Source of the DNA: Gavia stellata
Lineage: Eukaryota; Chordata; Aves; Gaviiformes; Gaviidae
Assembly (NCBI RefSeq): GCF_030936135.1
Contig: NC_082603.1
Span: 33,233,236 to 33,297,235 of the forward strand
Reading direction: 5' to 3'
Length of the DNA stretch: 64,000 nt
A program made the translations under genes and the position numbers. Below, piece after piece: positions 51,301 through 58,232 of the stretch (positions are counted from its first letter, which is position 1; each line of letters begins with the position of its first letter). Below the pieces are notes generated by a model. It ran no database searches. It saw only the letters and a list, made by a program, of their open reading frames with translations, and had not been told where the DNA came from.

Positions 51301-51840
51301 CGTCCCTCTCCCTCCCCACACTTTAACCCGTTTCTCAGCACTGGGTGCAGAGTACATTTAAGTGCTGCTTTAACAAGCCTCTCCATAATCATAAAAGCCA
51401 GAACTAGTCTTCACACTGCAGTTTTTCAGGGATGAGCCCATTCTCCTCTTCCTGGAGGTGTATCATCACCTGCCCGCGCTGCCCCAGACCTTACAGGGTT
51501 GGGTAAGCGGGGTGAGCGATGGGCAATTGTTGAAGCACTCAGGGAGACTTCAGCACTGTCATTTCCCATGTTGCCCACCCAGCTACGGTGGGATTTCCAG
51601 TGCTGCATCCCTCCTCATTTCATCCATCAGCATTATGAGGGACGGGAGGGCTCCGTGCTACCAGCCGCTAACGAATCGCTTTGCCGTTTGCAGGGAGCAG
51701 CTGCGGACGATGGCAGACTGAAGCGTGGCGATCAGATTTTAGCAGTTAATGGGGAAGCTTTGGAAGGTGTTACTCATGAGCAAGCTGTAGCTATTCTCAA
51801 GCGCCAGAAAGGAACTGTAACATTAACGGTGTTATCATGA
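9322..51840 (+). CDS. PATJ: PATJ (INADL), C-terminal part: spliced CDS of 16 exons, PDZ7-PDZ10
   Basis: Span of the spliced coding sequence; each exon is listed separately. The joined exons give one open frame of about 583 residues with all junction phases matching. It opens with a linker of roughly 140 residues, followed by four PDZ domains with carboxylate-binding loops GLGLS, GLGLS, ALGIS and GLGFS. The protein ends in TVLS directly after PDZ10. Domain order, linker motifs such as RLRAGSW and the C-terminus match PATJ as I know it, rather than its paralogue MPDZ. Known of the family: PATJ is a cytoplasmic scaffold at tight junctions. It joins the Crumbs complex by binding PALS1 through its N-terminal L27 domain, which lies outside this window. 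Its PDZ domains bind junction proteins; claudin-1 (PDZ8) and ZO-3 (PDZ6) are reported partners. The helix alphaB first residue is His in PDZ7, PDZ9 and PDZ10 (class I) and Gln in PDZ8. The 5' part of the gene is missing because of the window edge. Confidence 0.95.
9395..12787 (+). other. PATJ: PATJ intron
   Basis: AT-rich. Directly after the donor lies a cluster of TAAT/ATTA motifs (9418-9496). A 139-codon open frame at 11300-11719 has no recognisable domain and no splice context. Nothing else identified. Confidence 0.85.
12788..12880 (+). CDS. PATJ: PATJ exon 2 of window (acidic linker)
   Basis: Acceptor CCTACCAG, donor GCT|GTAAGT, 93 nt, phase 0 at both ends. The translation starts [20 protein letters not shown] and continues [11 protein letters not shown]. 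It is acidic, Ser/Glu-rich linker sequence without a fold that I recognise, in frame with both neighbouring exons. Being 31 whole codons, it could be skipped without a frameshift. Confidence 0.92.
14590..14813 (+). mobile_element. CR1 LINE, 5'-truncated 3' end
   Basis: The fragment begins near ATTAGACTGGATATTAGG and contains the typical CR1 blocks TGGAACGGGCTGCCCAGG and GGTTGGACTCGATGATCTTA. It ends in ATTCTATGATTCT, the octamer repeat that marks CR1 3' ends. It is about 220 bp, sense strand +, in the PATJ intron between exons 2 and 3. Only 3'-terminal sequence is present, so it cannot move by itself. Confidence 0.9.
15036..15092. repeat. Imperfect 30-base-period duplication
   Basis: Positions 15036-15062 and 15066-15092 align without gaps at an offset of exactly 30 bases, sharing AAAGTA, TCAAATG and AGATCCA. 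Confidence 0.8.
17683..17754 (+). CDS. PATJ: PATJ exon 3 of window (acidic linker)
   Basis: Acceptor TGACTTTTTAG, donor AAT|GTATGT, 72 nt, phase 0 at both ends. It encodes 24 residues starting [20 protein letters not shown] and ending LPEN, an acidic, Gln/Glu-rich linker. The donor has T at -1, so it is not a strong site. It can be skipped in frame. Confidence 0.9.
17755..18294 (+). other. PATJ: PATJ intron, 540 bp
   Basis: Short intron with an A/C-rich tract near 17965-18010 and a pyrimidine-rich end before the acceptor. No other feature. Confidence 0.85.
18295..18409 (+). CDS. PATJ: PATJ exon 4 of window (linker)
   Basis: A long pyrimidine-rich tract precedes acceptor TTTTAG. The exon is 115 nt, starts in phase 0 and leaves one base (C) over for the next exon. 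It begins [20 protein letters not shown] and continues through [18 protein letters not shown]. The donor, GCC|GTAGTA, is weak (C at -1, no A at +4, no G at +5). The leftover C plus GT from the next exon restores an Arg codon and a continuous frame. Confidence 0.9.
18410..19007 (+). other. PATJ: PATJ intron, 598 bp
   Basis: AT-rich, starting with the weak donor GTAGTA. If retained, the frame continues for 11 codons ([11 protein letters not shown]) to TAG at 18442. No other feature. Confidence 0.85.
19008..19141 (+). CDS. PATJ: PATJ exon 5 of window (end of linker and start of PDZ7)
   Basis: Acceptor TTCTTTAG, donor CTG|GTGAGT, 134 nt. After a proline-rich stretch, PDZ7 starts at about [20 protein letters not shown] and the exon ends KDTPL, just after strand beta2 with its GLGLS carboxylate-binding loop. 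It ends in phase 0. The rest of PDZ7 lies 13.8 kb away in the next exon. Confidence 0.96.
27347..27377. repeat. T16-AA-T13 tract
   Basis: Two T homopolymers separated by AA. Confidence 0.95.
30017..30252 (-). mobile_element. CR1 LINE, 5'-truncated 3' end
   Basis: Begins CACAGAATCATTAAGGTTGG, the reverse complement of a CR1 3' end, and runs to the block CTTGAGGCCATCTCCTCTTG. It is close in sequence to the copy at 57815 but lacks about 22 bases after position 30120. It lies in the 13.8-kb intron that splits PDZ7, antisense to PATJ. Confidence 0.9.
31371..31394. repeat. Compound (CA)n(TA)n microsatellite
   Basis: CA repeats pass directly into TA repeats and then into an A run. Confidence 0.9.
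32261..32271. repeat. G11 homopolymer
   Basis: Run of 11 G followed by A7. Confidence 0.95.
32950..33033 (+). CDS. PATJ: PATJ exon 6 of window (middle of PDZ7)
   Basis: Acceptor TTCCCGCAG, donor GAG|GTAAAT, 84 nt, phase 0 at both ends. It encodes 28 residues starting [20 protein letters not shown] and ending WAGDQILE, which are beta3, alphaA and beta4 of PDZ7. The reading frame stays open upstream and downstream of the exon, but the splice sites and the match to PDZ7 fix its limits. Confidence 0.96.
33034..35014 (+). other. PATJ: PATJ intron
   Basis: Contains a CpG-dense patch at 33330-33520, unusual in this AT-rich neighbourhood, followed by a TAAT- and GATAA-containing AT-rich stretch at 33830-34060. 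No coding sequence supported. Confidence 0.85.
35015..35208 (+). CDS. PATJ: PATJ exon 7 of window (end of PDZ7, start of PDZ8)
   Basis: Acceptor TTATTTCAG, donor ACG|GTAAGA, 194 nt. It starts [20 protein letters not shown], giving His as first residue of helix alphaB in PDZ7 (class I ligand type), and ends that domain at about LVVYR. After the short linker [17 protein letters not shown]8 begins, with [11 protein letters not shown] before the donor. Two bases carry over to form Arg with the next exon. Confidence 0.97.
35209..37020 (+). other. PATJ: PATJ intron inside PDZ8
   Basis: Overlapping open frames at 36239-36632 on both strands come from a GC-richer patch without domain similarity. Nothing else identified. 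Confidence 0.85.
37021..37168 (+). CDS. PATJ: PATJ exon 8 of window (core of PDZ8)
   Basis: Acceptor GCATTGTTAG, donor AAG|GTGAGT, 148 nt. One base completes Arg, then [20 protein letters not shown] follows, with [13 protein letters not shown] and the alphaB segment [10 protein letters not shown]. The first alphaB residue is Gln instead of the His usual in class I PDZ domains. It ends in phase 0. Confidence 0.97.
37169..38330 (+). other. PATJ: PATJ intron
   Basis: Unique AT-rich sequence. No repeat or gene seen. Confidence 0.85.
38331..38417 (+). CDS. PATJ: PATJ exon 9 of window (end of PDZ8 and linker)
   Basis: Acceptor TTTCTCCAAG, donor CAG|GTTAGT, 87 nt, phase 0 at both ends. It encodes [20 protein letters not shown] followed by SRKTSENSQ. 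The first half is the last beta strand of PDZ8. The RLRAGSW linker motif is a PATJ-specific marker and separates the gene from MPDZ. Confidence 0.95.
38418..41258 (+). other. PATJ: PATJ intron
   Basis: Unique sequence of mixed composition with short open frames only. No repeat or gene seen. Confidence 0.85.
41259..41373 (+). CDS. PATJ: PATJ exon 10 of window (Ser-rich linker between PDZ8 and PDZ9)
   Basis: Acceptor TTTTTAACAACAG, donor CAG|GTATAA, 115 nt, starting in phase 0 and leaving one G. It begins [20 protein letters not shown] and ends [18 protein letters not shown]. This Ser/Gln-rich linker resembles the mammalian PATJ linker in the same place. No domain is visible. Confidence 0.93.
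41374..42863 (+). other. PATJ: PATJ intron
   Basis: Holds a T-rich tract near 42316-42346 and, close to its 3' end, a perfect-but-one tandem duplication of 16 bases (42802-42833). It ends in the tandem acceptor TAGTAG. Confidence 0.85.
42802..42833. repeat. 16-base tandem duplication near exon 11 acceptor
   Basis: TTATCTCTTAATTATA (42802-42817) is followed directly by TTATCTCTTAATTACA (42818-42833), differing at one base. It lies about 30 bases before the tandem acceptor, where the branch point is expected. Confidence 0.9.
42864..42901 (+). CDS. PATJ: PATJ exon 11 of window, 38-nt exon (start of PDZ9)
   Basis: This very short exon completes Gly with the leftover G of the previous exon and then encodes [12 protein letters not shown], the first strand of PDZ9. 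The donor is AGG|GTCAGT, with C at +3. The acceptor is a tandem TAG TAG, and use of the first site (exon start 42861) would insert one Val. The start at 42864 is preferred because it reproduces the Ser-Gly-X-Asp-Met spacing known from mammalian PATJ. Confidence 0.87.
43189..43311 (+). CDS. PATJ: PATJ exon 12 of window (first half of PDZ9)
   Basis: Acceptor GTTTTAG, donor AGA|GTGAGT, 123 nt, phase 0 at both ends. It encodes [20 protein letters not shown], then [21 protein letters not shown]. The carboxylate-binding loop is ALGIS. The long beta2-beta3 loop with SPLGD resembles that of PDZ10. Confidence 0.97.
43312..44409 (+). other. PATJ: PATJ intron inside PDZ9
   Basis: A 182-codon open frame (43712-44260) lies here but starts at TTG and shows no domain, so I read it as chance. 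A short stretch at 43832-43860 is similar to the CR1 3' end but too short to call. Confidence 0.85.
44410..44514 (+). CDS. PATJ: PATJ exon 13 of window (second half of PDZ9)
   Basis: Acceptor TACTTTTAG, donor CAG|GTATGG, 105 nt, phase 0 at both ends. It starts [20 protein letters not shown] and ends [15 protein letters not shown]. His is the first residue of alphaB, so class I ligand preference is expected. The last strand of PDZ9 continues into the next exon. Confidence 0.97.
45348..45364. repeat. G17 homopolymer
   Basis: Seventeen G followed by CGGG. It could form a G-quadruplex on the + strand; its exact length is prone to sequencing error. Confidence 0.9.
46812..46828. repeat. Short GATA tetranucleotide repeat
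   Basis: About four units of ATAG/GATA in ATAGATAGATAGATAGAG. Confidence 0.85.
47962..48062 (+). CDS. PATJ: PATJ exon 14 of window (linker PDZ9-PDZ10)
   Basis: Acceptor CTTCTGTTTAG, donor CGA|GTAAGT, 101 nt. It encodes [20 protein letters not shown], then [13 protein letters not shown], leaving two bases (GA). The first residues close PDZ9 and the rest is an acidic Ser-rich linker. The frame is restored with A of the next exon (Glu). Confidence 0.95.
48063..49775 (+). other. PATJ: PATJ intron between PDZ9 and PDZ10
   Basis: Contains a degenerate TTCATT-rich tract at 48670-48750. No gene seen. Confidence 0.85.
49776..49899 (+). CDS. PATJ: PATJ exon 15 of window (first half of PDZ10)
   Basis: Acceptor TTGTGTTTTCAG, donor AAG|GTATCT, 124 nt. 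After the split Glu codon it reads [20 protein letters not shown], then [21 protein letters not shown]. The carboxylate-binding loop is GLGFS. It ends in phase 0. The donor lacks G at +5, so it is a medium-strength site. Confidence 0.97.
49900..51693 (+). other. PATJ: PATJ last intron, inside PDZ10
   Basis: GC-richer than the other introns at 50400-50730 and 51050-51690. Several overlapping open frames there have no domain similarity and are likely a result of composition. Confidence 0.85.
51694..51840 (+). CDS. PATJ: PATJ terminal coding exon (second half of PDZ10, stop TGA)
   Basis: Acceptor TTTGCCGTTTGCAG. The exon encodes 48 residues starting [20 protein letters not shown], with [10 protein letters not shown] as helix alphaB (His first) and the final strand GTVTLTVLS, then TGA at 51838-51840. 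The protein stops directly at the end of PDZ10, as in mammalian PATJ. This fixes the 3' end of the coding sequence. Confidence 0.97.
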   Translation, partial: GAAADDGRLKRGDQILAVNGEALEGVTHEQAVAILKRQKGTVTLTVLS

Positions 51841-54495
51841 ATGTCATTGCGCTTGCGGAGATAAATACAATTATTTTAGAACATCAGTAGAGCTATAATA
51901 ATACTGTTCAGCCCTGAGCAGGATGTAATGCAAACCCTGGTAAAAATGAATCAGTATTCACCCCATTGCCAGCAAGGGTCGTGTGCATCTCGAGCTTCAT
52001 TTAGCCTTCCACATTTATCAGCCTTTCTCCCCACCCTCCCCTGCTTCTGCTGGCTTTTGAGGTTTCTCTGGACAAGTTTAATTAAGAAACTTCAAAGAAC
52101 AATATCCATTTTGCTTTATTTATACATCGGTTTATCCCCACTAGTCTGAACCCCAGTTACAACTGCTGAACTTGGAATCAATTCGCACACAAAAGAGAAT
52201 TTAGATCGTCAACTGATCTCATCTGATGAGCAGAAATAAATGCCGAGTGACTTGTCATCTCACTCATGATTTACTTATGCTAATTGTCCTTTCAAGTATG
52301 CCAGAAAACATTAGCAATGTAATTAAATTACCACTGTTCCAAATGATGAAATATCAAATTCTCCTCTGGGAAATTATTTGTGCTCAGCACAGTAAGTCTG
52401 ATAGTCAAATGTGAACTTCTCATGTTTATCTCTTTGGGTAGGTCTATGGAAGTTAGTCAGAGGTAATTACTGTGATGTGTCAATTTGCAGCCTTTAGCAT
52501 GAAAAATAAACTGAGGGAGAGGGAAATTTTTTTTTTAGGCTTTTAAAATGTTTGAGCCTTTTCAGATATTTAGGCAGCATGAACAACAACAACCTATCTC
52601 GTTCTATTCTAATTATATTTTTAAAGAAGAAGAAATGTGCTGATATATGCCAGGCGTGTTGCATACAAAGGCAGTTGTTGTTGTTGTGCCAAGTTGCAGC
52701 ATAATTGTTCATCCTGAAACTTTAATGAAGACAAAAGTTTGCTTCGGCAATGTGATCCTATAATTCTAGTAATGATGGTGAGCAGTCCCTCTGCACGTTG
52801 TCTTTAAGGATAGATGAAGTTAATCCAAACCAGCAAACCGTTTTACATTTCCAAGAGTCTCCCCAGGATCAGATAGTGCAAGAAGAGGCTTTCACGGATC
52901 ACAGAGGATGCTTCTCTCTCGGGGCAGTGGTGAGATGATCGCCACAGAAGACTGCGGCAGCAATTTAAGATGATGTCCTCCCGGGGCTGGCTGTCGTGCC
53001 CGTCCTCCCCAGGGCAAAGCATGCAGAAGCGGCTTCCTTAGCCCCCTCCAGCGAGTCGGGTGGCTCAGTCGAAGCAACTGGCTATTTTTTTTGGTTTAAG
53101 CTAAGCCAGGTGAGAGCATGCTGAAGCCCACGAGGAGCCCTCCCAAGGCCTGTCCCGCTCTTCATGGTGGAGGTGGGATGGCAGGAACGTTCAGCCAAAA
53201 GTTAGCAACTTCGTTACGTGTCACAGCCATTTCTGCAGTGATTATATGACCGTGGCCTTAGTGATTTAGCAAATGAATTTGGCAGGCAGATTAATGGCAA
53301 TGCAAGTCGTTGTGGTTTAATCTTCCTATCCAGAGGAGCAGTAGGGTTTTAGAGAAAGCAGCCCAGTCTGATTTGGACTATTTGGTATAATTTATAATGA
53401 TAGTGTAGCTGGGAGAAATGAAAGGGAGGGAGGGGTGGTGGTGTCAAAATTGGCTGCTTACTTTATGTGAGAAGTCCCTGGAATGCAATGGAAAGAAGAC
53501 TCAAAATCTGTAATATAATAGCTGGGTTTGTGTTAAAAGTACTGCGTTCAGTATGTTTTAGCTAGAGTGGGTATTCCCCCATTCTACGTAAAAGAACAGG
53601 TACTGAAGCGAGATGAACTACACTGAAACAAACAAGCTGTGACTAGCTCTCATTGGAACAGTTTTCCTTATTTCATTGAAAAATTTTCTTTAAGTTTAGG
53701 TAATCACAAAGTGCATTTAGCCTGCTGGAACAATTAGTGGGTATGCCGTTAATAGTGCCTGGAAGAGACTTCACATTTTCAATGGATTCCCACTGTAGTA
53801 TTTGATTTGCCAAGTAAAGTGTTAGTGGAACCTTGATCGTAGACGCAGAGAAATTTGTCCAGATGTAGCAAATCTGAGAATTTTTAACAAACTGCCTTTC
53901 AGTTGCAAAAGTATCCAAGGTATGCAGAAGTTAAAGGCAGGTAGGTGAAATGTGACGAGGTACCTTCCGAAATATTGTATGGAATTTATGAACAAAATGT
54001 AAATTATTCCTCTGTCTGATTACATTTTTATAACCATTGCATTCCTACTTTAAGATGTTGCCACATTTAATCTATGAAGTTTTACACGGCTATTTATTAG
54101 CCTATTATGCACATACTGTTCGTATACATAAAGAATAGGATTTATGGGCTGAGATATTTTGCACTTCTCATTGCTCAGAATGAGAGAGAACATTTTCTGC
54201 TTCTTGTAATTTGCACTTTGTGTGTTGAATATATTACTGCCAAAAATTATATTGCAACTAATTGATAAACCAGTGACCATGCGGAGAAGCGTGTGCTGTA
54301 TGTACAGGACCAAGTTAGATAATTCAATTTGCATTACGCTTGTCTGGGTTGAGGTGTTCTGGTTTGTTTAAAACTTTATTTCTGTGCAAGGGAAAAAGCA
54401 ATTAAACCTCCTGATTGTATGTTTATGTGTATCAGCAAAATGAGACATTTTATGACTTCAAAGATTCTAAATAAAGCTCGGTTACCTAAGTAGTT
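51841..54495 (+). other. PATJ: Probable PATJ 3' UTR
   Basis: AT-rich sequence after the TGA without any spliced continuation or conserved frame. Hexamers AATAAA lie at 52235, 52505 and 54470. The last is followed within about 25 bases by a GT/T-rich stretch, the usual pattern of a cleavage site, so I place the distal end near 54495. Extent is inferred; a shorter UTR ending near 52.25 or 52.53 kb is possible. Confidence 0.5.
54470..54475 (+). terminator. PATJ: Candidate distal poly(A) signal of PATJ (AATAAA)
   Basis: AATAAA within TTCTAAATAAAGCTCG, followed by GTAGTTGTG and a long T run, which fits a downstream GU/U-rich element. It is 2.6 kb past the stop codon. The alternatives at 52235-52240 and 52505-52510 have less clear downstream elements. 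Confidence 0.45.
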
Positions 54496-57400
54496 GTGCA
54501 TTTATTTTTTTTTTAAGTCACTGTTAAAATTTATTCCATGTTTGCTGTTCCAAGTGGGGCTCATGATTGCCCTTCTTGTGGAGCAGGAGCAGCGGTCGCA
54601 GTAGGAGCGGTGGAAGGCTGCGGTGACAGTCGGCTGTGGTGACAGCCAGCCGAGACTCTGCACCCACGTAGCAGGATTGCTCCCGAGTGAGGTGGTCTCG
54701 GGGACCCGTCCCGTTCACATCCGCCCTCCATCAGAAAGCTATAGCTGCCCATCTAGGTGTCTCTAGCCCGGTAAGTAGATTTTAATCAGGGGAATGCCAA
54801 CAAAACCAGCTCAGTTGAGAAACCAAGGATCTGGTGCGCAGGCAGCAAAACCAGGGGAGAGAAAAAAGGGGATGAAGACGAAGGCACCAAGCAACTGGTA
54901 TTGTACCAGGAGTAATCAATGTCAACACAAAGCATGCTTGCAGGAGGAGCATCTATGCCGTAGGCATCTCGCAACCCTTCGGAGGTGCCACTCGCCACCA
55001 TTTCAACTTGTATGTACCGGTGGGAAGGGTTCTCCTGCCTTGGTTTGAGGACTCGGCTGCCAGAGCCTTTTCTTTTTGAAGGGCCACGTGCTGTTCACAA
55101 TCCCTCCATCAGCTTCCTCACCTGGAGAGACCTGGAATAACCTGCAGTTTGCAGTGACACGGTCAAGGACATCCTTGACATCACCAGGAGCTATCTTAGG
55201 ACTGTTTGCATTTCTTGGCTAACTCTGCAAAGAAGAGGGCCAGTGGCGCCAATGTTTACGCTTCTTCCAAAGGCTGGAATTGAGGTGCTGTACGTTGTTG
55301 TGTCATCCCCGCCGTGCGAGCTTGCCAGGGAGCAAAGTCTGTCCAGGCACGATCCCCGCTGCCAAGCACTGAGCTTTGGAAGCACCCGCCGGCTGCAGCC
55401 TCGGTGCTCGGGCAGCGACGTGAACCATGGCGGTGGAGGGTGGGCCGGTGCGGACAGCAGGTCAGCCTGGAGGGGTGAGGGGACCCTGTCGCAGTGCACT
55501 GCTGCATCAGGAGTCACTGTAATGCCTCTAAATTCCCTGTAATTAATCAAATGGCGATTACCACCCTGCAGGTATGACATATATAAAGCCTGTTGAGGTA
55601 ATATGATTATGCTGAGATGGAGCAGTTAATGTACCTTTGCCTGAAAGAACTGGAATGAATTAATTTAACGTTACACATGTATAAAACATTAGTTTTTACA
55701 GTTGTGCTGAGCATTGATATATAATTCCATTATCATCTTTCTCCACGGTTTCACACATCTATGTCCATAATTTAGCTGTATTTACATTCTGGATAAATGC
55801 TGTCACGGTCATTGTTTTTCCTCTTAGCAGCAATGGACATTTTGTTCTCTAACACGCACAACCCTGTGATAGCTGGACCTTTTAGGATGGTAACAAATCA
55901 GAGATCCATGTTCTGCAGCATCCCGAATGGAAAAGGAACGAGGATCACCTTGACTTTGCCCCCAGCCTTGGCCAGGCAGGCTCTGAGGTCTCTGCTGCTT
56001 TCGCAAGGCTGGTGGGCTTGAAGCAGAGTTTATTCCCAACTCTTGCACAAAAAGGAAAATACGCAATGGCACCATTAAAACTCTTCACTCCTGACAGCGC
56101 AGCCCCGCTGTAGGTGCTGTGCCTCTCTAACCGCACGATTAAAATTTAAAATCACACCCTAATCAAAGTAATTGTCCCCATTAAAACCGCATTGAAACGG
56201 GGTTATTCTGCTGTGCTTCCCATCCGGGATGCCCTGGGCAGGATGCAGACCTGCTGAGCGCAGCTTTTCCTTCCCATCACATCCTAGGAAACAGGTTTTC
56301 CTTTCCAGAAATGACACGACGCTGCAGTCACTTTTACGAACTCACCAGCGAGCTGCCACAAGGAGGAGGTAAACCAAAAAAGAAGAGGTCCGTGAAGGTC
56401 TCCTTTTTCCTGAAAAGAATGTACTTTTGGGGTGGGTTACTTGTTTGCATTTTGAATAGGAACAGTCTCTTCTGTCTCATAAAGCTGTTTCTTGGCTTTT
56501 TTTTTTTTCTTTTCTTCTTTTATAACACTTTGATGTGCAGGGATGATGGGACATCTGTTGAAAATAAGTATGGGAGATGGGTTTCTCCTGGCACTCCGGG
56601 AGCTCGTTTGCTGCAGGTTCTGCTTTATTTGGGTGTGGCATAAAAGGACTGCAAATCAATTCCCCTAAAAAGCAGCACGCTATCCTTCCTTCCCTTCCCC
56701 TCTCTGCCACGTGGGCTTTTCTACAGCCTTGTTTCCACTCAAGCAAAAAGGACACTCTGGATGCTGCTTGTGTGCAATGGTGCTCCTAAAATGCAAACTC
56801 AGCGCAAATCTCACTGCGGGTGGAAGACAGCGAGAGCGTAACGCTGCACCGGGGAACTCCTGTGGGACAACGGCGAGGACCGACAGCCTGATGTGCTTGC
56901 TGAAAGCTGTGTGCAGACACCCCGGGGCCGAGCTGGACCCCAGCGGTACCCCCCGGCCTCCCATCGCTCCTCACGAGGCTAAATCCTGCGCAAGAGCCCG
57001 ATGCCTCCTTGCGCGGCCCGTCCGCGGGGTTTGGGGGGCTCATGCATCCCCCAGCAGCGATGCTGCTCAGCAAAGGCCCTCGTTAGTGCTCACCTTATGG
57101 GATGGGGAGGATTTGTGCACTGGAGATGGTGTTTTGCAGCATGGTCATGCCAAAAATCACTTCTTAACAGGGACGTTGTTTGCTCCAAGCTGCCTTTGGG
57201 CTTGAAGAAGCCCCCTTTATGGGTGACCCCCTTGCTGGCGTTGCCAGCAGTCCTTGCCCCAGTTTCTCTGCAGGATCTCTGCTTGAGGAGATACCGGCCC
57301 AGTGTCTGCAGCCGCTCGCTGGAAAGCAGCTTTGGCCAGTGAAAAGTGCCCGTGGGATCGTGCCCGTCAGAGCCGGGTTTATTTCTTAGTCGGGTGTTTT

Positions 57401-57814
57401 ACTGCTCCTGGCAGAGAAGCCGGAATCAGCGCACAACTCCTGATGCTCACAAAAACCTGTTAACTTGCTCCATTGGGTGGGGGGGAGCAGCTAAAACTGG
57501 GCAAATTATTATTATGTGGGCAAATGTTTTATCATATTGCTGTTTTCCAAACCGCGGAACAGGGTAGCAAACAGGGGCAGTTGCTGTCTGTGTTGGTGTT
57601 ACCCTGGGCAGGATGAAGCCTGAGCTGTTGCTGCCATGGGTTGTTTAACCCCCTCTGTGCCAGATTTTCCCCTCGCAGATCGCACGTGCTGGGGGTACAT
57701 GGTCCCTGGTCTTTGGGTGACGCCTGGGTCTCGGCGGTGCGTTGGCAGCTGGTCCTCATCTCCTCCATGGCTGGAGCCCACCCTGCCAGCGTTTTGAAAT
57801 CTGCACTTGCACAG

Positions 57815-58232
57815 CATCACAGAATCACTAAGGTTGGAAAAGACCTGTCAGATCACCAAGTCCAACCACCACCCCAACCCCACCATGCCCACTAAACCAT
57901 GTCCTGCAGTGCCACGTCCACACCTTCCTTGAACACCTCCAGCGATGGGGACTCCACCACCTCCCTGGGCAGCCTCTTCCAATGCTTCACCGCTCTCTCA
58001 GGAAAGAAATTTCTCCTAATATCCAGCCTGAACCTCCCCTGGCGCAACTTGAGGCCATCTCCTCTTGTCCTGTCACTTGTCACCTGGGAGAAGAGACCAA
58101 CACCCACCTCCCCACAACCCCCTTTCAGGGAGTTGTAGAGAGCGATGAGGTCTCCCCTCAGCCTCCTCTTCTCCAGACCGAACAACCCCAGTTCCCTCAG
58201 CTGCCCCTCATCAGACTTACCTTGCAGACCCA
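57815..58232 (-). mobile_element. CR1 LINE, 5'-truncated 3' end, longest copy
   Basis: Begins CATCACAGAATCACTAAGG and continues for about 418 bp through CTCCCTGGGCAGCCTCTTCC, GGTCTCCCCTCAGCCTCCTC and the segment around CAGTTCCCTCAGCTG. It is the reverse complement of a CR1 3' region and well preserved. It lies between PATJ and KANK4. The 5' boundary near 58232 is approximate. Confidence 0.92.
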
